NCBI GenBank assembly: GCA_013151585.1
Contig: JAADHY010000316.1
Coordinates: 1-31,084 of the forward strand
Direction: 5' to 3'
DNA from: Planctomycetota bacterium
GTDB lineage: Bacteria > Planctomycetota > Planctomycetia > Planctomycetales > Planctomycetaceae
DNA length: 31,084 nucleotides
Positions 8,429 to 16,510 of this stretch are shown piece after piece. How positions within the stretch are numbered: position 1 is the stretch's first letter; each line of letters starts with the position of its first letter. The notes beneath the pieces were generated by a model that saw nothing but the letters and a program-made list of their open reading frames with translations, was not told the origin of the DNA and did no database searches. The translations under genes and the position numbers were made by a program.

Positions 8429-9592
8429 TTGAGGCTGGAAGAGACAGACGTGGAAACCTCGGTCGACGCCCCGACAAGAGATGGGCTGAGCGGGCCGGCG
8501 ACGGGTGCGCCGTCCTGGTCCCAATTTCCTTCGCGGCTGCGGCTGCTCTGCGTGGGACCGCAGGAGCCGTCGTGGACCAGCCTGACTTTGCAACTGGACG
8601 CGGAAGGCTGTCTGGAACCGCAGTTTCGCTTTGTATCCGAGTCGCACGATGCCCTGACGCTGCTCCGCGATGAAAGCTTCGATTGCGTTCTGATTTGCGA
8701 CACGGCAGGGTCAAGAACGGACACGGCCGGCTCCGACACTACGCCGTCCGATCGGAAGACGCCGTTGGCTCTGGTGCGAGCGATCCGGGCGAGCGGTTGC
8801 GACGATCCCGTTGTGTTCATCAGCGCTCACGTGAGCGACGGCCAATGGGCAGAGCTGTGTCGGCACGAATGCGAGGTCTTGGTGTCGCCCAATCTGTGGG
8901 ATTCGACCGCCTTGGTGCCAGTCATCAAGCGGGCCATTTCCCGCATCGAGATTCTACGAGAAAACCGGCAACTTGCGCTGGCTAATCACCGACGGCTGTT
9001 ACGAGAACGGGACGAAGCCGAGCACTTGCTCCGACAGCAACGGCAGATCGTCCGCGAATTGGAGTTCTTGGCCCGCTCGGCCCGTGGACTGGCGGAACCG
9101 TCCGACGGGCTCGATGATCCGATCAGCCTGGTACCGCCGTCAGACGGCGGGGCCGAACACACTTCACCAAACTCCTCCCAATCCTCGCCGGAAGCATCTT
9201 CGGATTGGAAGCGACCGGCGTGGCATCCATTGCCCGAGCAGGTGTATTCCTACTACGACGAGCTGCTGCGCACTTACGTCATCATGGGAGCCGGGAATCT
9301 CGGTTCGGAGATCGCTCAACTGGCCCAAGTCCTGGCCGTGGCCGGGCTCAGCCCTCGGGAAGCTTTGGAATTGCACCTGGAACGCGTCGAGAACCTCGTT
9401 CGGGGCCTTGGCAACCGAAGCACGCGACACGTGATGGCTCGTGCGGACCTGCTCGCCCTTGAGCTCGTCATCCACTTGGGCGAGTGCTATCAGCGGCGAT
9501 CGGTGCGGCCGGACGGCGCGCTGGCAGCCCCGTCGGTTCCCGACGACACGGAAGCCGACGCGCCAGAAGCCTCGCCTCGCTCCCCTTCATGA
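8429..9592 (+). CDS. Degenerate receiver-like / coiled-coil signalling protein
   Basis: Start TTG 8429 is chosen because AAAGGAG lies 5 bases upstream; the product is 387 residues. Residues about 36-170 have the alternating strand/helix pattern of a response-regulator receiver (LRLLCVG, FDCVLICD, LALVRAIRASG, PVVFISA, AISRIEI). An Asp (91) sits at the end of the third strand, but the paired acidic residues after strand 1 are absent and the usual Lys-Pro is Ser-Pro (VLVSPN), so phosphorylation is doubtful. Residues about 171-215 are strongly coiled-coil, then comes a Ser/Pro-rich linker (to about 265). A compact helical C-terminal domain (266-355; YVIMGAGNLGSEI, GLSPREALELHLERVENLVRGLGNRS, ALELVIHLGECY) has no function I recognise. 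No DNA-binding motif is seen. Confidence 0.72.
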   Translation: MRLEETDVETSVDAPTRDGLSGPATGAPSWSQFPSRLRLLCVGPQEPSWTSLTLQLDAEGCLEPQFRFVSESHDALTLLRDESFDCVLICDTAGSRTDTAGSDTTPSDRKTPLALVRAIRASGCDDPVVFISAHVSDGQWAELCRHECEVLVSPNLWDSTALVPVIKRAISRIEILRENRQLALANHRRLLRERDEAEHLLRQQRQIVRELEFLARSARGLAEPSDGLDDPISLVPPSDGGAEHTSPNSSQSSPEASSDWKRPAWHPLPEQVYSYYDELLRTYVIMGAGNLGSEIAQLAQVLAVAGLSPREALELHLERVENLVRGLGNRSTRHVMARADLLALELVIHLGECYQRRSVRPDGALAAPSVPDDTEADAPEASPRSPS

Positions 9593-9729
9593 TCCAACCG
9601 TTCTTGCTCGTCTTTTCGGCGGTCGGGCCGATGTGCTTTTTTTGGCTGCTGACCCTGCAAACCGATCGGAGACCGCGGGATGACATCTCCCGGCGTTTCG
9701 TTCTAGTGCTCTGTCACAGCGAAAGCTAG
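9589..9729 (+). CDS. Possible 46-residue membrane micropeptide overlapping the receiver-like gene
   Basis: ATG at 9589 overlaps the TGA of the receiver-like gene in an ATGA arrangement, typical of translational coupling. The product starts MIQPFLLVFSAVGPMCFFWLL, one hydrophobic helix followed by a short charged tail (TDRRPRDDISRR). Its last residues lie inside the MITE-like repeat that starts at 9703, so the reading frame may once have ended elsewhere. No family is recognised. It may be a chance open frame; the evidence is the overlap geometry and the hydrophobic helix only. Confidence 0.35.
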   Translation: MIQPFLLVFSAVGPMCFFWLLTLQTDRRPRDDISRRFVLVLCHSES

Positions 9730-9839
9730 GGATTGCACGAGTGACCTGACGGCGCTAGCCGCGGGTGAGGCCGCCCGATCCGACGCTAGCGCGTACGGCT
9801 CATTCATTACCCCACAGTTGTTCTGCGACAAAGCTCTAG
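9703..9839. mobile_element. MITE-like element with 17-bp imperfect terminal inverted repeats
   Basis: The left end CTAGTGCTCTGTCACAG (9703-9719) and the reverse complement of the right end (9823-9839), CTAGAGCTTTGTCGCAG, match at 14 of 17 bases. The 137-base element has no coding capacity. Inside is a second perfect inverted repeat, GCGCTAGC (9752-9759) and GCTAGCGC (9785-9792). Both ends start with CTAG. This resembles short non-autonomous elements that spread through planctomycete genomes with the help of a transposase encoded elsewhere; that origin is inferred, as no transposase is in the window. Confidence 0.5.
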
Positions 9840-10198
9840 CGACTTTGAAGGAGTTCGCTCTGCGCCGCTGGTTTACGTCGAGAGAGTTCCGTTTGCCCGT
9901 AACCTTTTGGCTCCCACCGGATCATTAACAGCGACGCGGCGGCAGAAAGGGGCCGCTTGGCGGCGGGCGAGCTCGACCGACTTCGCACATCAAGCCGGGG
10001 TTGGGCCAAGCGGTTGTGCCCAAATGGCTGGCTCGCGCCAGGCCGCTAGCGTGGCCCCATTCGTCAATCCGGTCACTAATGCCACCTTCGGCTCGCCGTC
10101 GCATGGCCATGACAAAACCATCGCCAGTTGGCGAAAGTGTCTTGGCAATGGAGTAGCCTTCAAAGAACGCGTCGGAGATTAGAATCGGGAGAATTACG
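9840..10198. other. Intergenic region upstream of the thioredoxin gene
   Basis: These 359 bases hold no convincing gene; short open frames on both strands have no recognisable pattern. GGGAGA lies a few bases before the thioredoxin ATG. Small hairpins (for example CGCCAGTTGGCG near 10122-10133) are present but weak. No clear promoter pair was found. Confidence 0.4.
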
Positions 10199-10549
10199 AT
10201 GGCGTCTATACCTCATGTGAGCGAATCGGACTTCGGACAAGTCGTTTTACAGTCGAATCAGCCCGTGGTCGTGGATTTCTACGCGACCTGGTGCGGTCCG
10301 TGCAAATGGATTGCCCCCATCCTGGAGCAACTGGCCGACCGGTTTGCGGGTCAAGTCAAAGTAGTCAAAGTGAACGTGGACGAAGAGTTCGGCCTGGCGG
10401 AGCGATTTGGGATTACCGGCGTCCCAACCTTGTTGTTTTTCAAGAACGGGAATGTTGTGGACCGGGTTGTTGGCGCGCTGCCGCCGGACGCTTTGGAAGC
10501 CCAATTCGCCTCCTTGGCCGAACCAACGGCGGTCACCGAGCCAACTTGA
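10199..10549 (+). CDS. trxA: Thioredoxin
   Basis: This is a 116-residue single-domain thioredoxin, a cytoplasmic disulfide reductase that receives electrons from thioredoxin reductase. The active site WCGPC has Cys32 and Cys35, the buried strand reads VVVDFYATWCGPCK, and the cis-Pro loop is GVPT (Pro76), followed by LLFFKNG. There is no signal peptide. ATG 10199 has GGGAGA upstream. The short Pro/Thr-rich tail (EPTAVTEPT) is slightly longer than in E. coli thioredoxin. A CoA-binding protein gene follows 69 bases downstream on the same strand, probably in the same transcript. Confidence 0.95.
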   Translation: MASIPHVSESDFGQVVLQSNQPVVVDFYATWCGPCKWIAPILEQLADRFAGQVKVVKVNVDEEFGLAERFGITGVPTLLFFKNGNVVDRVVGALPPDALEAQFASLAEPTAVTEPT

Positions 10550-10618
10550 ACTGCTTGAGGAAAGATGCAAGGTTGCGGGTCGGGCTGACGTCCGGACCGG
10601 CCACTCGGAGGAGCTGCC

Positions 10619-11089
10619 ATGTCGGACGAACAAGTTTGTGAGTTTCCGAAAGAAAACGCGTCGCCCGAAGAGATCCGCGAGCTGCTTTGCTCGGCCCGGG
10701 TCATCGCCGTGGTCGGGCTGTCCGACAAGCCGGATCGCGATAGCTTTCGCGTCGCCAGCTATTTAAAAGAGCATGGCTACCGCATCATTCCGGTGAATCC
10801 GAACGTTTCGGACGTGCTCGGTCTGCCAGCTTACGACCGTTTGGAGGCGATTCCGGAGCCGGTCGACGTGGTGACCATTTTCCGCCGGCCCGAGGCCGTC
10901 CCGCCGATTGTCGACGATGCGATCCGGATCGGCGCGAAAGCCGTGTGGATGCAATTGGGCATCGTCCACAACGCGGCAGCCGAGGTCGCTCGGCAGGCCG
11001 GCTTGACGGTCGTCATGAATCGGTGCATGATGCAGGAGCATCGACGTCTGTCACAACAGGGTGGCTGTTCAGAACCGCCGCCCTCGTAG
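10619..11089 (+). CDS. CoA-binding protein (YccU-like, CoA_binding_2 family)
   Basis: The 156-residue product is a small Rossmann-fold protein of the CoA-binding family related to the N-terminal part of succinyl-CoA synthetase. Nucleotide-binding features are VIAVVGLSDKPDRDSF (28-43), YRIIPVNPN (54-62), VDVVTIFRRPE (82-92) and the C-terminal VVMNRCMMQEH (131-141). GGAGGAG lies 6 bases before ATG 10619. Members bind CoA but their cellular role is not established. It sits between thioredoxin and a small membrane protein. Length is normal for the family. Confidence 0.9.
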   Translation: MSDEQVCEFPKENASPEEIRELLCSARVIAVVGLSDKPDRDSFRVASYLKEHGYRIIPVNPNVSDVLGLPAYDRLEAIPEPVDVVTIFRRPEAVPPIVDDAIRIGAKAVWMQLGIVHNAAAEVARQAGLTVVMNRCMMQEHRRLSQQGGCSEPPPS

Positions 11090-11120
11090 CGATGTCTTCA
11101 ACAACTGTTGGGAGTTTACG

Positions 11121-11306
11121 ATGGCGCCCCGTTGGTCCGTTTCAGACGCCGAGGCTACGAAGTCCGAACCGATTTCGGTATCCAACACAACGGAACCTGA
11201 GACAGGAGTCTCAAGAAGAATGGACGTTTGGTTTTTCCTGGCCTTTATCGTCTTTTGGTTTGCACTGCAGTGGTGGATTCTGCCCAAGTTGGGAGTGCCG
11301 ACCTGA
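11121..11306 (+). CDS. Small single-pass membrane protein, unknown function
   Basis: ATG 11121 has GGGAG about 6 bases upstream and gives 61 residues. The first 33 residues are polar and probably disordered; residues 35-55 (VWFFLAFIVFWFALQWWIL) form one very hydrophobic, Phe/Trp-rich helix ending in PKLGVPT. An in-frame ATG at 11221 with a CAGGAG upstream would give a 28-residue peptide that is almost only the helix. It begins 31 bases after the CoA-binding protein gene and is likely co-transcribed. I do not recognise a family. Confidence 0.55.
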   Translation: MAPRWSVSDAEATKSEPISVSNTTEPETGVSRRMDVWFFLAFIVFWFALQWWILPKLGVPT

Positions 11307-11697
11307 GCGACCAATACGTGCTCGGTCGAGCACCGGCCACGCAGTTCCGCGTCGAAGACGTCCCCGCAGGAGCGAGTCACACGCGACCGGGAAAGCGGAA
11401 ACAGAGAAGAGACTGGCGGCGGGGGGGACGGGGACGCCATGCGGAGCGGGGACCCTCCGCGTGGCGAAACCTCCCCTGTGCGATGACGTCAGCCGGATTC
11501 AGTTCCGGTGGAATCCGGCTCGGTCGAGATCGCGGCCGTTCCAGGCGCGGAGAGGGGATCGCATGGGCGCGACGCCTCTGCCAAGCGTTCGGAGCGGACT
11601 GGCGACCATCGGTCGGCGCACAGTTTTTCTCGGGATCAGGAGGTGTTGATCGCGGCCGTCGGCCGCGTTGAGAAACTGGGACGACGAGGGAGAACCA
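11307..11697. other. Intergenic region upstream of the RND efflux genes
   Basis: These 391 bases hold no convincing gene. Near 11321-11336 is a tight inverted repeat (GTGCTCG, GT, CGAGCAC), close enough to the small membrane gene to serve as a transcription end, though no T-run follows. At 11491-11520 there is a perfect 10-bp stem, listed separately. The 12-base sequence GATCGCGGCCGT occurs twice (11528-11539 and 11648-11659). Confidence 0.45.
11491..11520. repeat. Perfect 10-bp inverted repeat upstream of the RND adaptor
   Basis: AGCCGGATTC (11491-11500) and its reverse complement (11511-11520) are separated by 10 bases, so they can form a hairpin or present a dyad for a dimeric regulator. 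It lies about 180 bases upstream of the adaptor start, in the right place for an operator of the efflux operon. No regulator gene is adjacent. Confidence 0.4.
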
Positions 11698-12799
11698 ATG
11701 GCAAAGAGGCTGCGATCGATTATTCGGATTGCTTTTCGGCTCGGCACGGTCGTGGCAGGAATTGCCGCGCTCGTGTTGGTGATTGCCTGGATGTCGGGAA
11801 GTTTTCACGAAAAGATCGCGCCGGGGCAGGTGCCGTACGAGTATCGTTCGGCCGAAGGGGTGGAAACGGTGCCCGTCACCTTGCTGCCCATGACCGAGTA
11901 TGTCGATGCCGTCGGCACTATCCAGCCCCGTCGCAAGATGGACATCGCCAGCAAAGTGTTGGCGACGATCCTAGAGAGAGATCACGGTCAGTCCGGGCGA
12001 CCAGGTCAAAAAGGGCCAACTGCTGGTGCGGCTGGATGACCGTGAGATTCAGGCTCAATTGCGCGAGCTGGAAGCGGCGCGATTGGGGGTCGAGTCGGAC
12101 TTGCGGGTCCGGCAGAGGGACTTCGAGCGTTACAAAAAGATGTATTCCGAAAAAGTCGTCACCAAGGAAGAATTCGATCGCATCCAGGGCTTGTACGAAG
12201 TAAGCCAGGCGCGATTGAAACAGACCGACGAGCAGATCAACCGGGTCCGAGTGATGCTCAGCTACACGCAAATCACCGCCCCGGCCGACGGGATCGTCGC
12301 CGACCGGTACGCCGATCCGGGCGACTTGGCGGCGCCGGGCAAGCCGCTTTTGAGCCTGCATAATCCGAAGGAGTTGGAATTGCACGCGAATGTTCGCGAG
12401 AGTCAAGCCACCAAGATCCGTATTGGCCAAAAGCTAGCCGTCCACATCGACGCGTTGTCACGCGACCTGGAAGGCACGGTGCGCGAGATCGTCCCGCAAG
12501 CGGAAGCCGCGTCACGGTCCGTGCTGGTCAAGGTCGCTCTTCCACCGGACCAACTGGACGGTCTCTATCTGGGGATGTTCGGCCGGCTGTCGATCCCCGT
12601 TGGCGAGACGAATTATGTGGTCGTGGACGCCGCGGCCGTCGAGCAGGTCGGGCAGCTCGATCTCGTCGACGTTGTGGTCGAGCAAGATTCGCACAAGGTG
12701 TTGAAACGTCGCTTCATTCGCACGGGCAAGCGCTTCGGTGACAAGATCGAAGTGCTATCCGGCCTGCGGGTCGGCGAGCGGGTCGCCAAACGCTCGTAG
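11698..12799 (+). pseudogene. RND efflux periplasmic adaptor (membrane fusion protein), frameshifted in an AG repeat
   Basis: The N-terminal part starts at ATG 11698 (GAGGGAG upstream), has one membrane anchor (about residues 11-32), then a beta strand region with YVDAVGTIQPRRKMDIASKV, typical of HlyD/AcrA-type adaptors. In this frame it derails after VLATILE into unrelated sequence ending at 12039. The continuation, ITVSPGDQVKKGQLLVRLDD and the helical hairpin (DREIQAQLRELEAARLG, DFERYKKMYSEKVVTKEEFDRIQ), lipoyl-like half (ITAPADGIVADRYADPGDLAAPG) and beta-barrel region, lies in the next frame to 12799. The switch falls in the AGAGAGAGA tract at 11973-11981. The gene is 3n+1 bases long, so one extra base (or two missing) explains it. 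The downstream pump gene is intact, so a sequencing error or slippage is plausible. Confidence 0.75.
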
Positions 12800-12991
12800 C
12801 GGAAGCGGACCAAGCGGCGTGCCCGGGACAGAAGGACGAGCAGCAATCCTGACCGGGCCAAAATACGAATGCTCGGCTTGGCCCGCCAACTGCCCCTCTG
12901 GCGGTCCCTGCGGACCTGTTCCGGCAAGAACCACGGATATGGTTGTCCGTGCGTCTTTCGGGCCTGATGCTTTGAAGCAAGAGGCGAAACC

Positions 12992-15900
12992 ATGAGCAAC
13001 TCAGGACAACAGCACGAAACTCATAACTTGCTGAGCCGAATCGTCGAGGTTTTCTTGCGAGGAAACCTCTCGATGTTGCTCATCTTGTTGGCGCTGGTCG
13101 CTGGCGCGGTGGCGCTGCTGGTGACACCGCGAGAAGAGGAACCGCAAATCGTGGTTCCTCTGGCGGATGTCTTCGTCCAGGTTCCGGGCGCCAGTGCGGA
13201 AGAGGTCGAGCAACTGGTGGCTTCGCGTTTGGAGCGGCTGCTGTATCAGATCGACGGCGTGGAATACGTTTACTCCATGTCGCGGCCCGGCATGGCGATC
13301 GTCACCGTCCGGTTCTACGTCGGCGAGGATCGGGAAGACAGTCTGGTCAAGCTTTACAACAAGATCAGCATGAATACCGACGCCGTCTCGCCGGGCGTTG
13401 CCGGCTGGGTGGTCAAGCCGATCGAGATCGACGACGTGCCGATCGTCATGGTCACGTTGTGGAGCGACGAGCAAAGCGACTTCGAGCTGCGACGGATCGC
13501 CGAACAGGTGGAAGTGGCGTTGAAGGCCATCCCCAAGACGGGACGGACGGAAGTGATCGGCGGTCGCCGACGCGAGATCACCGTCCGACTGGACCCGAAT
13601 AAGCTGACGGCCCACCGCGTCACCGCCTTGGAAGTGGCCAAGGTGCTTCAGGGAGCCAACGTCAACTTGCCTTCTGGCTCGTTCCGCAAAGGGAACGTCG
13701 AAGCCGTCGTGGAGACGGGGCCGTTCGTTCGGGATGCGCGGGAGTTGGGCAATTTGGTCGTCGGCGTTTTTTCCGGACGGCCGGTTTACCTGCGGGACGT
13801 GGCCCGGATCGAGGATGGTCCGGCGGAGCCCACCGTTTACACACGCATCAGCTTTGGGCCGTCGTGCACCGGTTGTAAGAAGGTGTCGCAAGAGCATCTG
13901 GCTCGCCACGCGGGGCTGACCGGTCCGAAAGACCGTCTGCCCGGACGGGATCGCGATTATCCCGCCGTGACCGTCGCCGTGGCCAAGCAAAAAGGCAGCA
14001 ACGCCGTCACTGTGGCTCGGGCCATTGAAGAGAAGCTGGAAGAACTGCGTCGGAGCGTGCTGCCGGACGACGTGCATGTCCTGATCACCCGAAACTACGG
14101 CGAGACCGCCAACGAAAAAGTCAACGAACTGGTCGAAGAGCTGGCGACGGCGATTGTCATCGTCGTCGGGATGATCGCCCTGACGTTGGGCTGGCGGGAA
14201 GCGCTGGTCGTCGCCACCGCTGTGCCGCTGACTTTTGCCTTGACGCTGCTCATCAACTTCCTGACCGGTTATACGATCAATCGGGTGACGTTGTTCGCGC
14301 TGATTCTGTCGCTGGGCCTGGTCGTGGACGATCCGATCGTCGACGTCGAGAACGTCTTCCGTCACTTTCGCATGCGGAAGGAGCCGCCGCTGCGTGCTGT
14401 GCTGACAGCGGTCAATGAGGTGCGGCCGCCCATCATCCTCGCGACCCTGGCCGTCATCGTCTCTTTCCTGCCGATGTTCTTCATCACCGGCATGATGGGG
14501 CCGTACATGCGGCCGATGGCTTTGAACGTGCCGGTCGCCATGCTCATGTCGATGGTCGTCGCTTTCACGATCACACCGTGGCTCAGTTATCACGTACTGA
14601 AATCGCAGTACGGCAAGGAAGAAGAGCCGTTCGTTCTGGAAAAGAGTTTGACTTACAAGATCTACCGGGCGATCGTCAGTCCCTTCGTCGATCACAAAGG
14701 GCTGGCGTGGCTGCTCATCCTCGGCACGTTCGGTTTGCTGGTGGCCTCGTCGATGCTGGCCGTCACCGGACGCGTCCCGCTCAAAATGTTGCCCTTTGAC
14801 AACAAGAACGAGTTCCAGATCGTAGTGGATATGCCCGAGGGGACGACTCTGGAAACAACCGAGACCGTACTGGAAGACATGGCCGCCTACCTGCGTACCG
14901 TGCCTGAAGTCACCAACGTGCTGACCTTCGCCGGTACGGCTTCCCCCATCGACTTCAACGGGATGGTTCGCCATTACTTCTTGCGACAGGGGCCGCAGTT
15001 CGGTGACATCCGCGTGAACCTGGTGGGTAAACATGAGCGGCAACACCAAAGCCACGAGATTCTGCTGCGGCTGCGCGACGACCTGGAGCGGATTGCGGAG
15101 CGTCACGGGGCGAACATCAAGTTGGTCGAAGTCCCACCAGGCCCGCCGGTTTTGAGCACGCTGGTGGCGGAGATCTATGGGGAACCGGGCGTCGGCTACG
15201 ACGAGATTCTGCAGGCCGCCCGTCAGGTGCGTAAGCTGATGGAGTCCGAAGCAGGTGTGGTCGACGTGGACGATACGATCGAGGCCGAACAGACCAAGTG
15301 GGAGTTCGTGGTCGACAAAGAAAAGGCTTCGCTGCACGGCGTCAGCACGCAAGCCATTGCCGCGACCGTCCGGCTTGCGATCGCCGGAATGGTCCCCGGA
15401 GAAGAGAACCCGATGACCGCAGGAGCCGGCATCCTGCACCAGCCGCGCGAAGTCAACGAGCTACCGATCCGGTTGCGGCTCAGTCCGGCCGAGCGGTCGT
15501 CTCTGGCCGATCTGGAACAACTGGGCGTGAAAACGGCCACCGGCGAAGTCGTACCGATCGGCGAGTTGGGCCATTTCCAGCCGGAAACCGTTGACAAGAC
15601 CATCTATCACAAGAACCTGCGCCGGGTGTCGTACGTTTTGGGCGAGATGGCCGGCCGCCCGCCTGCCGAAGCCATCCTCAGCCTGATGAAGCGGTTGAAA
15701 GAAAACCCGCCGCCGGAAGGGATCCACGTCGAGTGGGCGGGCGAGGGCGAATGGAAGATCACCCTCGATGTCTTCCGAGACCTCGGCCTGGCCTTCGGAG
15801 CCGCCTGCCTGGGCATTTACATCTTGTTGGTCTGGGAAACTAGCAGCTACGCCATGCCGCTTTTGTTGATGGTCGCCATTCCTTTGACGATCATCGGCAT

Positions 15901-16387
15901 CCTGCCGGGCTTCTGGCTGCTGAACCTGTTGTGGAACGTTCCGGTCGGCGGCTATCCAAACCCGGTTTTCTTCACAGCCACGGCAATGATCGGCATGATC
16001 GCTCTGTCTGGCATCGCCACCCGCAACGCGATTCTGTTGATCGAGTTCATCCATGCCGAGCTGCAGCGGCGGAGCCAGTCGCAGGCCGAGGACGCGTCGC
16101 GGACGCCGATCTTTGATCCGGCTGCGCTCCGAGAAGCGCTGATTCAAAGCGGTGCCGTGCGTTTTCGTCCCATCTTTTTGACGGCGGGGACGGCCATGTT
16201 GGGAGCCTGGCCCATCACGCTCGACCCGGTCTTTTCCGGCCTGGCTTGGTCGTTGATTTTCGGCTTGCTGGTTTCGACCGCTTTCACGCTGCTGTTGGTG
16301 CCTGTCGTCTATTGGTTGCTGTACTCGAACCGTCCCGGCCACGGTTTGCCGCAGACCCAGTCGCTGGATGAGATCGCCCCGGCTTAG
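12992..16387 (+). CDS. RND family efflux transporter permease (AcrB-like)
   Basis: The 1131-residue product is a full-length inner-membrane resistance-nodulation-division pump. It has one N-terminal helix (about 26-45), a first periplasmic porter region with VPGASAEEVEQLVASRLE, then the first helix bundle. Transmembrane helix 4 carries the proton-relay pair in LVVDDPIVDVENV (Asp446-Asp447). A second periplasmic region (from about 570) and second helix bundle follow (SGIATRNAILLIEF, FRPIFLTAGTAMLGAWPI). Motif TRNYGETANEKVNEL (367-381) marks a subfamily distinct from classical AcrB. An insert at about 288-323 carries a Cys-x-x-Cys (SCTGCK, 292/295). AAGAGGCG precedes the ATG. The gene lies 192 bases after the damaged adaptor. 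No outer-membrane TolC gene is present. Substrate is unknown. Confidence 0.93.
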   Translation: MSNSGQQHETHNLLSRIVEVFLRGNLSMLLILLALVAGAVALLVTPREEEPQIVVPLADVFVQVPGASAEEVEQLVASRLERLLYQIDGVEYVYSMSRPGMAIVTVRFYVGEDREDSLVKLYNKISMNTDAVSPGVAGWVVKPIEIDDVPIVMVTLWSDEQSDFELRRIAEQVEVALKAIPKTGRTEVIGGRRREITVRLDPNKLTAHRVTALEVAKVLQGANVNLPSGSFRKGNVEAVVETGPFVRDARELGNLVVGVFSGRPVYLRDVARIEDGPAEPTVYTRISFGPSCTGCKKVSQEHLARHAGLTGPKDRLPGRDRDYPAVTVAVAKQKGSNAVTVARAIEEKLEELRRSVLPDDVHVLITRNYGETANEKVNELVEELATAIVIVVGMIALTLGWREALVVATAVPLTFALTLLINFLTGYTINRVTLFALILSLGLVVDDPIVDVENVFRHFRMRKEPPLRAVLTAVNEVRPPIILATLAVIVSFLPMFFITGMMGPYMRPMALNVPVAMLMSMVVAFTITPWLSYHVLKSQYGKEEEPFVLEKSLTYKIYRAIVSPFVDHKGLAWLLILGTFGLLVASSMLAVTGRVPLKMLPFDNKNEFQIVVDMPEGTTLETTETVLEDMAAYLRTVPEVTNVLTFAGTASPIDFNGMVRHYFLRQGPQFGDIRVNLVGKHERQHQSHEILLRLRDDLERIAERHGANIKLVEVPPGPPVLSTLVAEIYGEPGVGYDEILQAARQVRKLMESEAGVVDVDDTIEAEQTKWEFVVDKEKASLHGVSTQAIAATVRLAIAGMVPGEENPMTAGAGILHQPREVNELPIRLRLSPAERSSLADLEQLGVKTATGEVVPIGELGHFQPETVDKTIYHKNLRRVSYVLGEMAGRPPAEAILSLMKRLKENPPPEGIHVEWAGEGEWKITLDVFRDLGLAFGAACLGIYILLVWETSSYAMPLLLMVAIPLTIIGILPGFWLLNLLWNVPVGGYPNPVFFTATAMIGMIALSGIATRNAILLIEFIHAELQRRSQSQAEDASRTPIFDPAALREALIQSGAVRFRPIFLTAGTAMLGAWPITLDPVFSGLAWSLIFGLLVSTAFTLLLVPVVYWLLYSNRPGHGLPQTQSLDEIAPA

Positions 16388-16424
16388 TGCATTGTGCTTT
16401 GCCAATGCGGAAAAGAGCGATCAC

Positions 16425-16448
16425 GAGACGCAGTGCCGCAAGCGTCTC
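16425..16448. terminator. Hairpin between convergent genes, possible transcription end
   Basis: GAGACGC (16425-16431) and GCGTCTC (16442-16448) form a perfect 7-bp stem with a 10-base loop, 37 bases after the RND stop and between that gene and the convergent oxidoreductase gene. A second G:U-containing hairpin (GCGGTC/GGCCGC) follows directly. No T-run is present, so the termination role is only suggested by position. Confidence 0.3.
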
Positions 16449-16510
16449 ATCTGCCGTGAGCGGTCGGAACGGCCGCACCACAATCAATCTCCACCGTTCG
16501 ACCGTCGCAT

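Noticed and set aside
10150..10198. TAGAAT close upstream of the thioredoxin gene as a -10 box
   Set aside because: It lies too near the start codon, overlapping the ribosome-site region, and has no -35 partner at a normal distance.
11321..11336. GTGCTCG/CGAGCAC inverted repeat as an intrinsic terminator
   Set aside because: The two-base loop is too tight and no T-run follows, so it is noted only as a repeat in the intergenic entry.
13001..15439. 812-codon open frame antisense to the RND pump
   Set aside because: It is an exact shadow of the well-supported pump gene. Its protein is rich in His, Asp, Gln and Arg without any domain pattern, as expected from reading a high-GC gene on the other strand.
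15461..16405. 314-codon minus-strand open frame over the end of the RND gene
   Set aside because: Composition is His/Gln/Arg/Asp-rich shadow sequence opposite a real gene.
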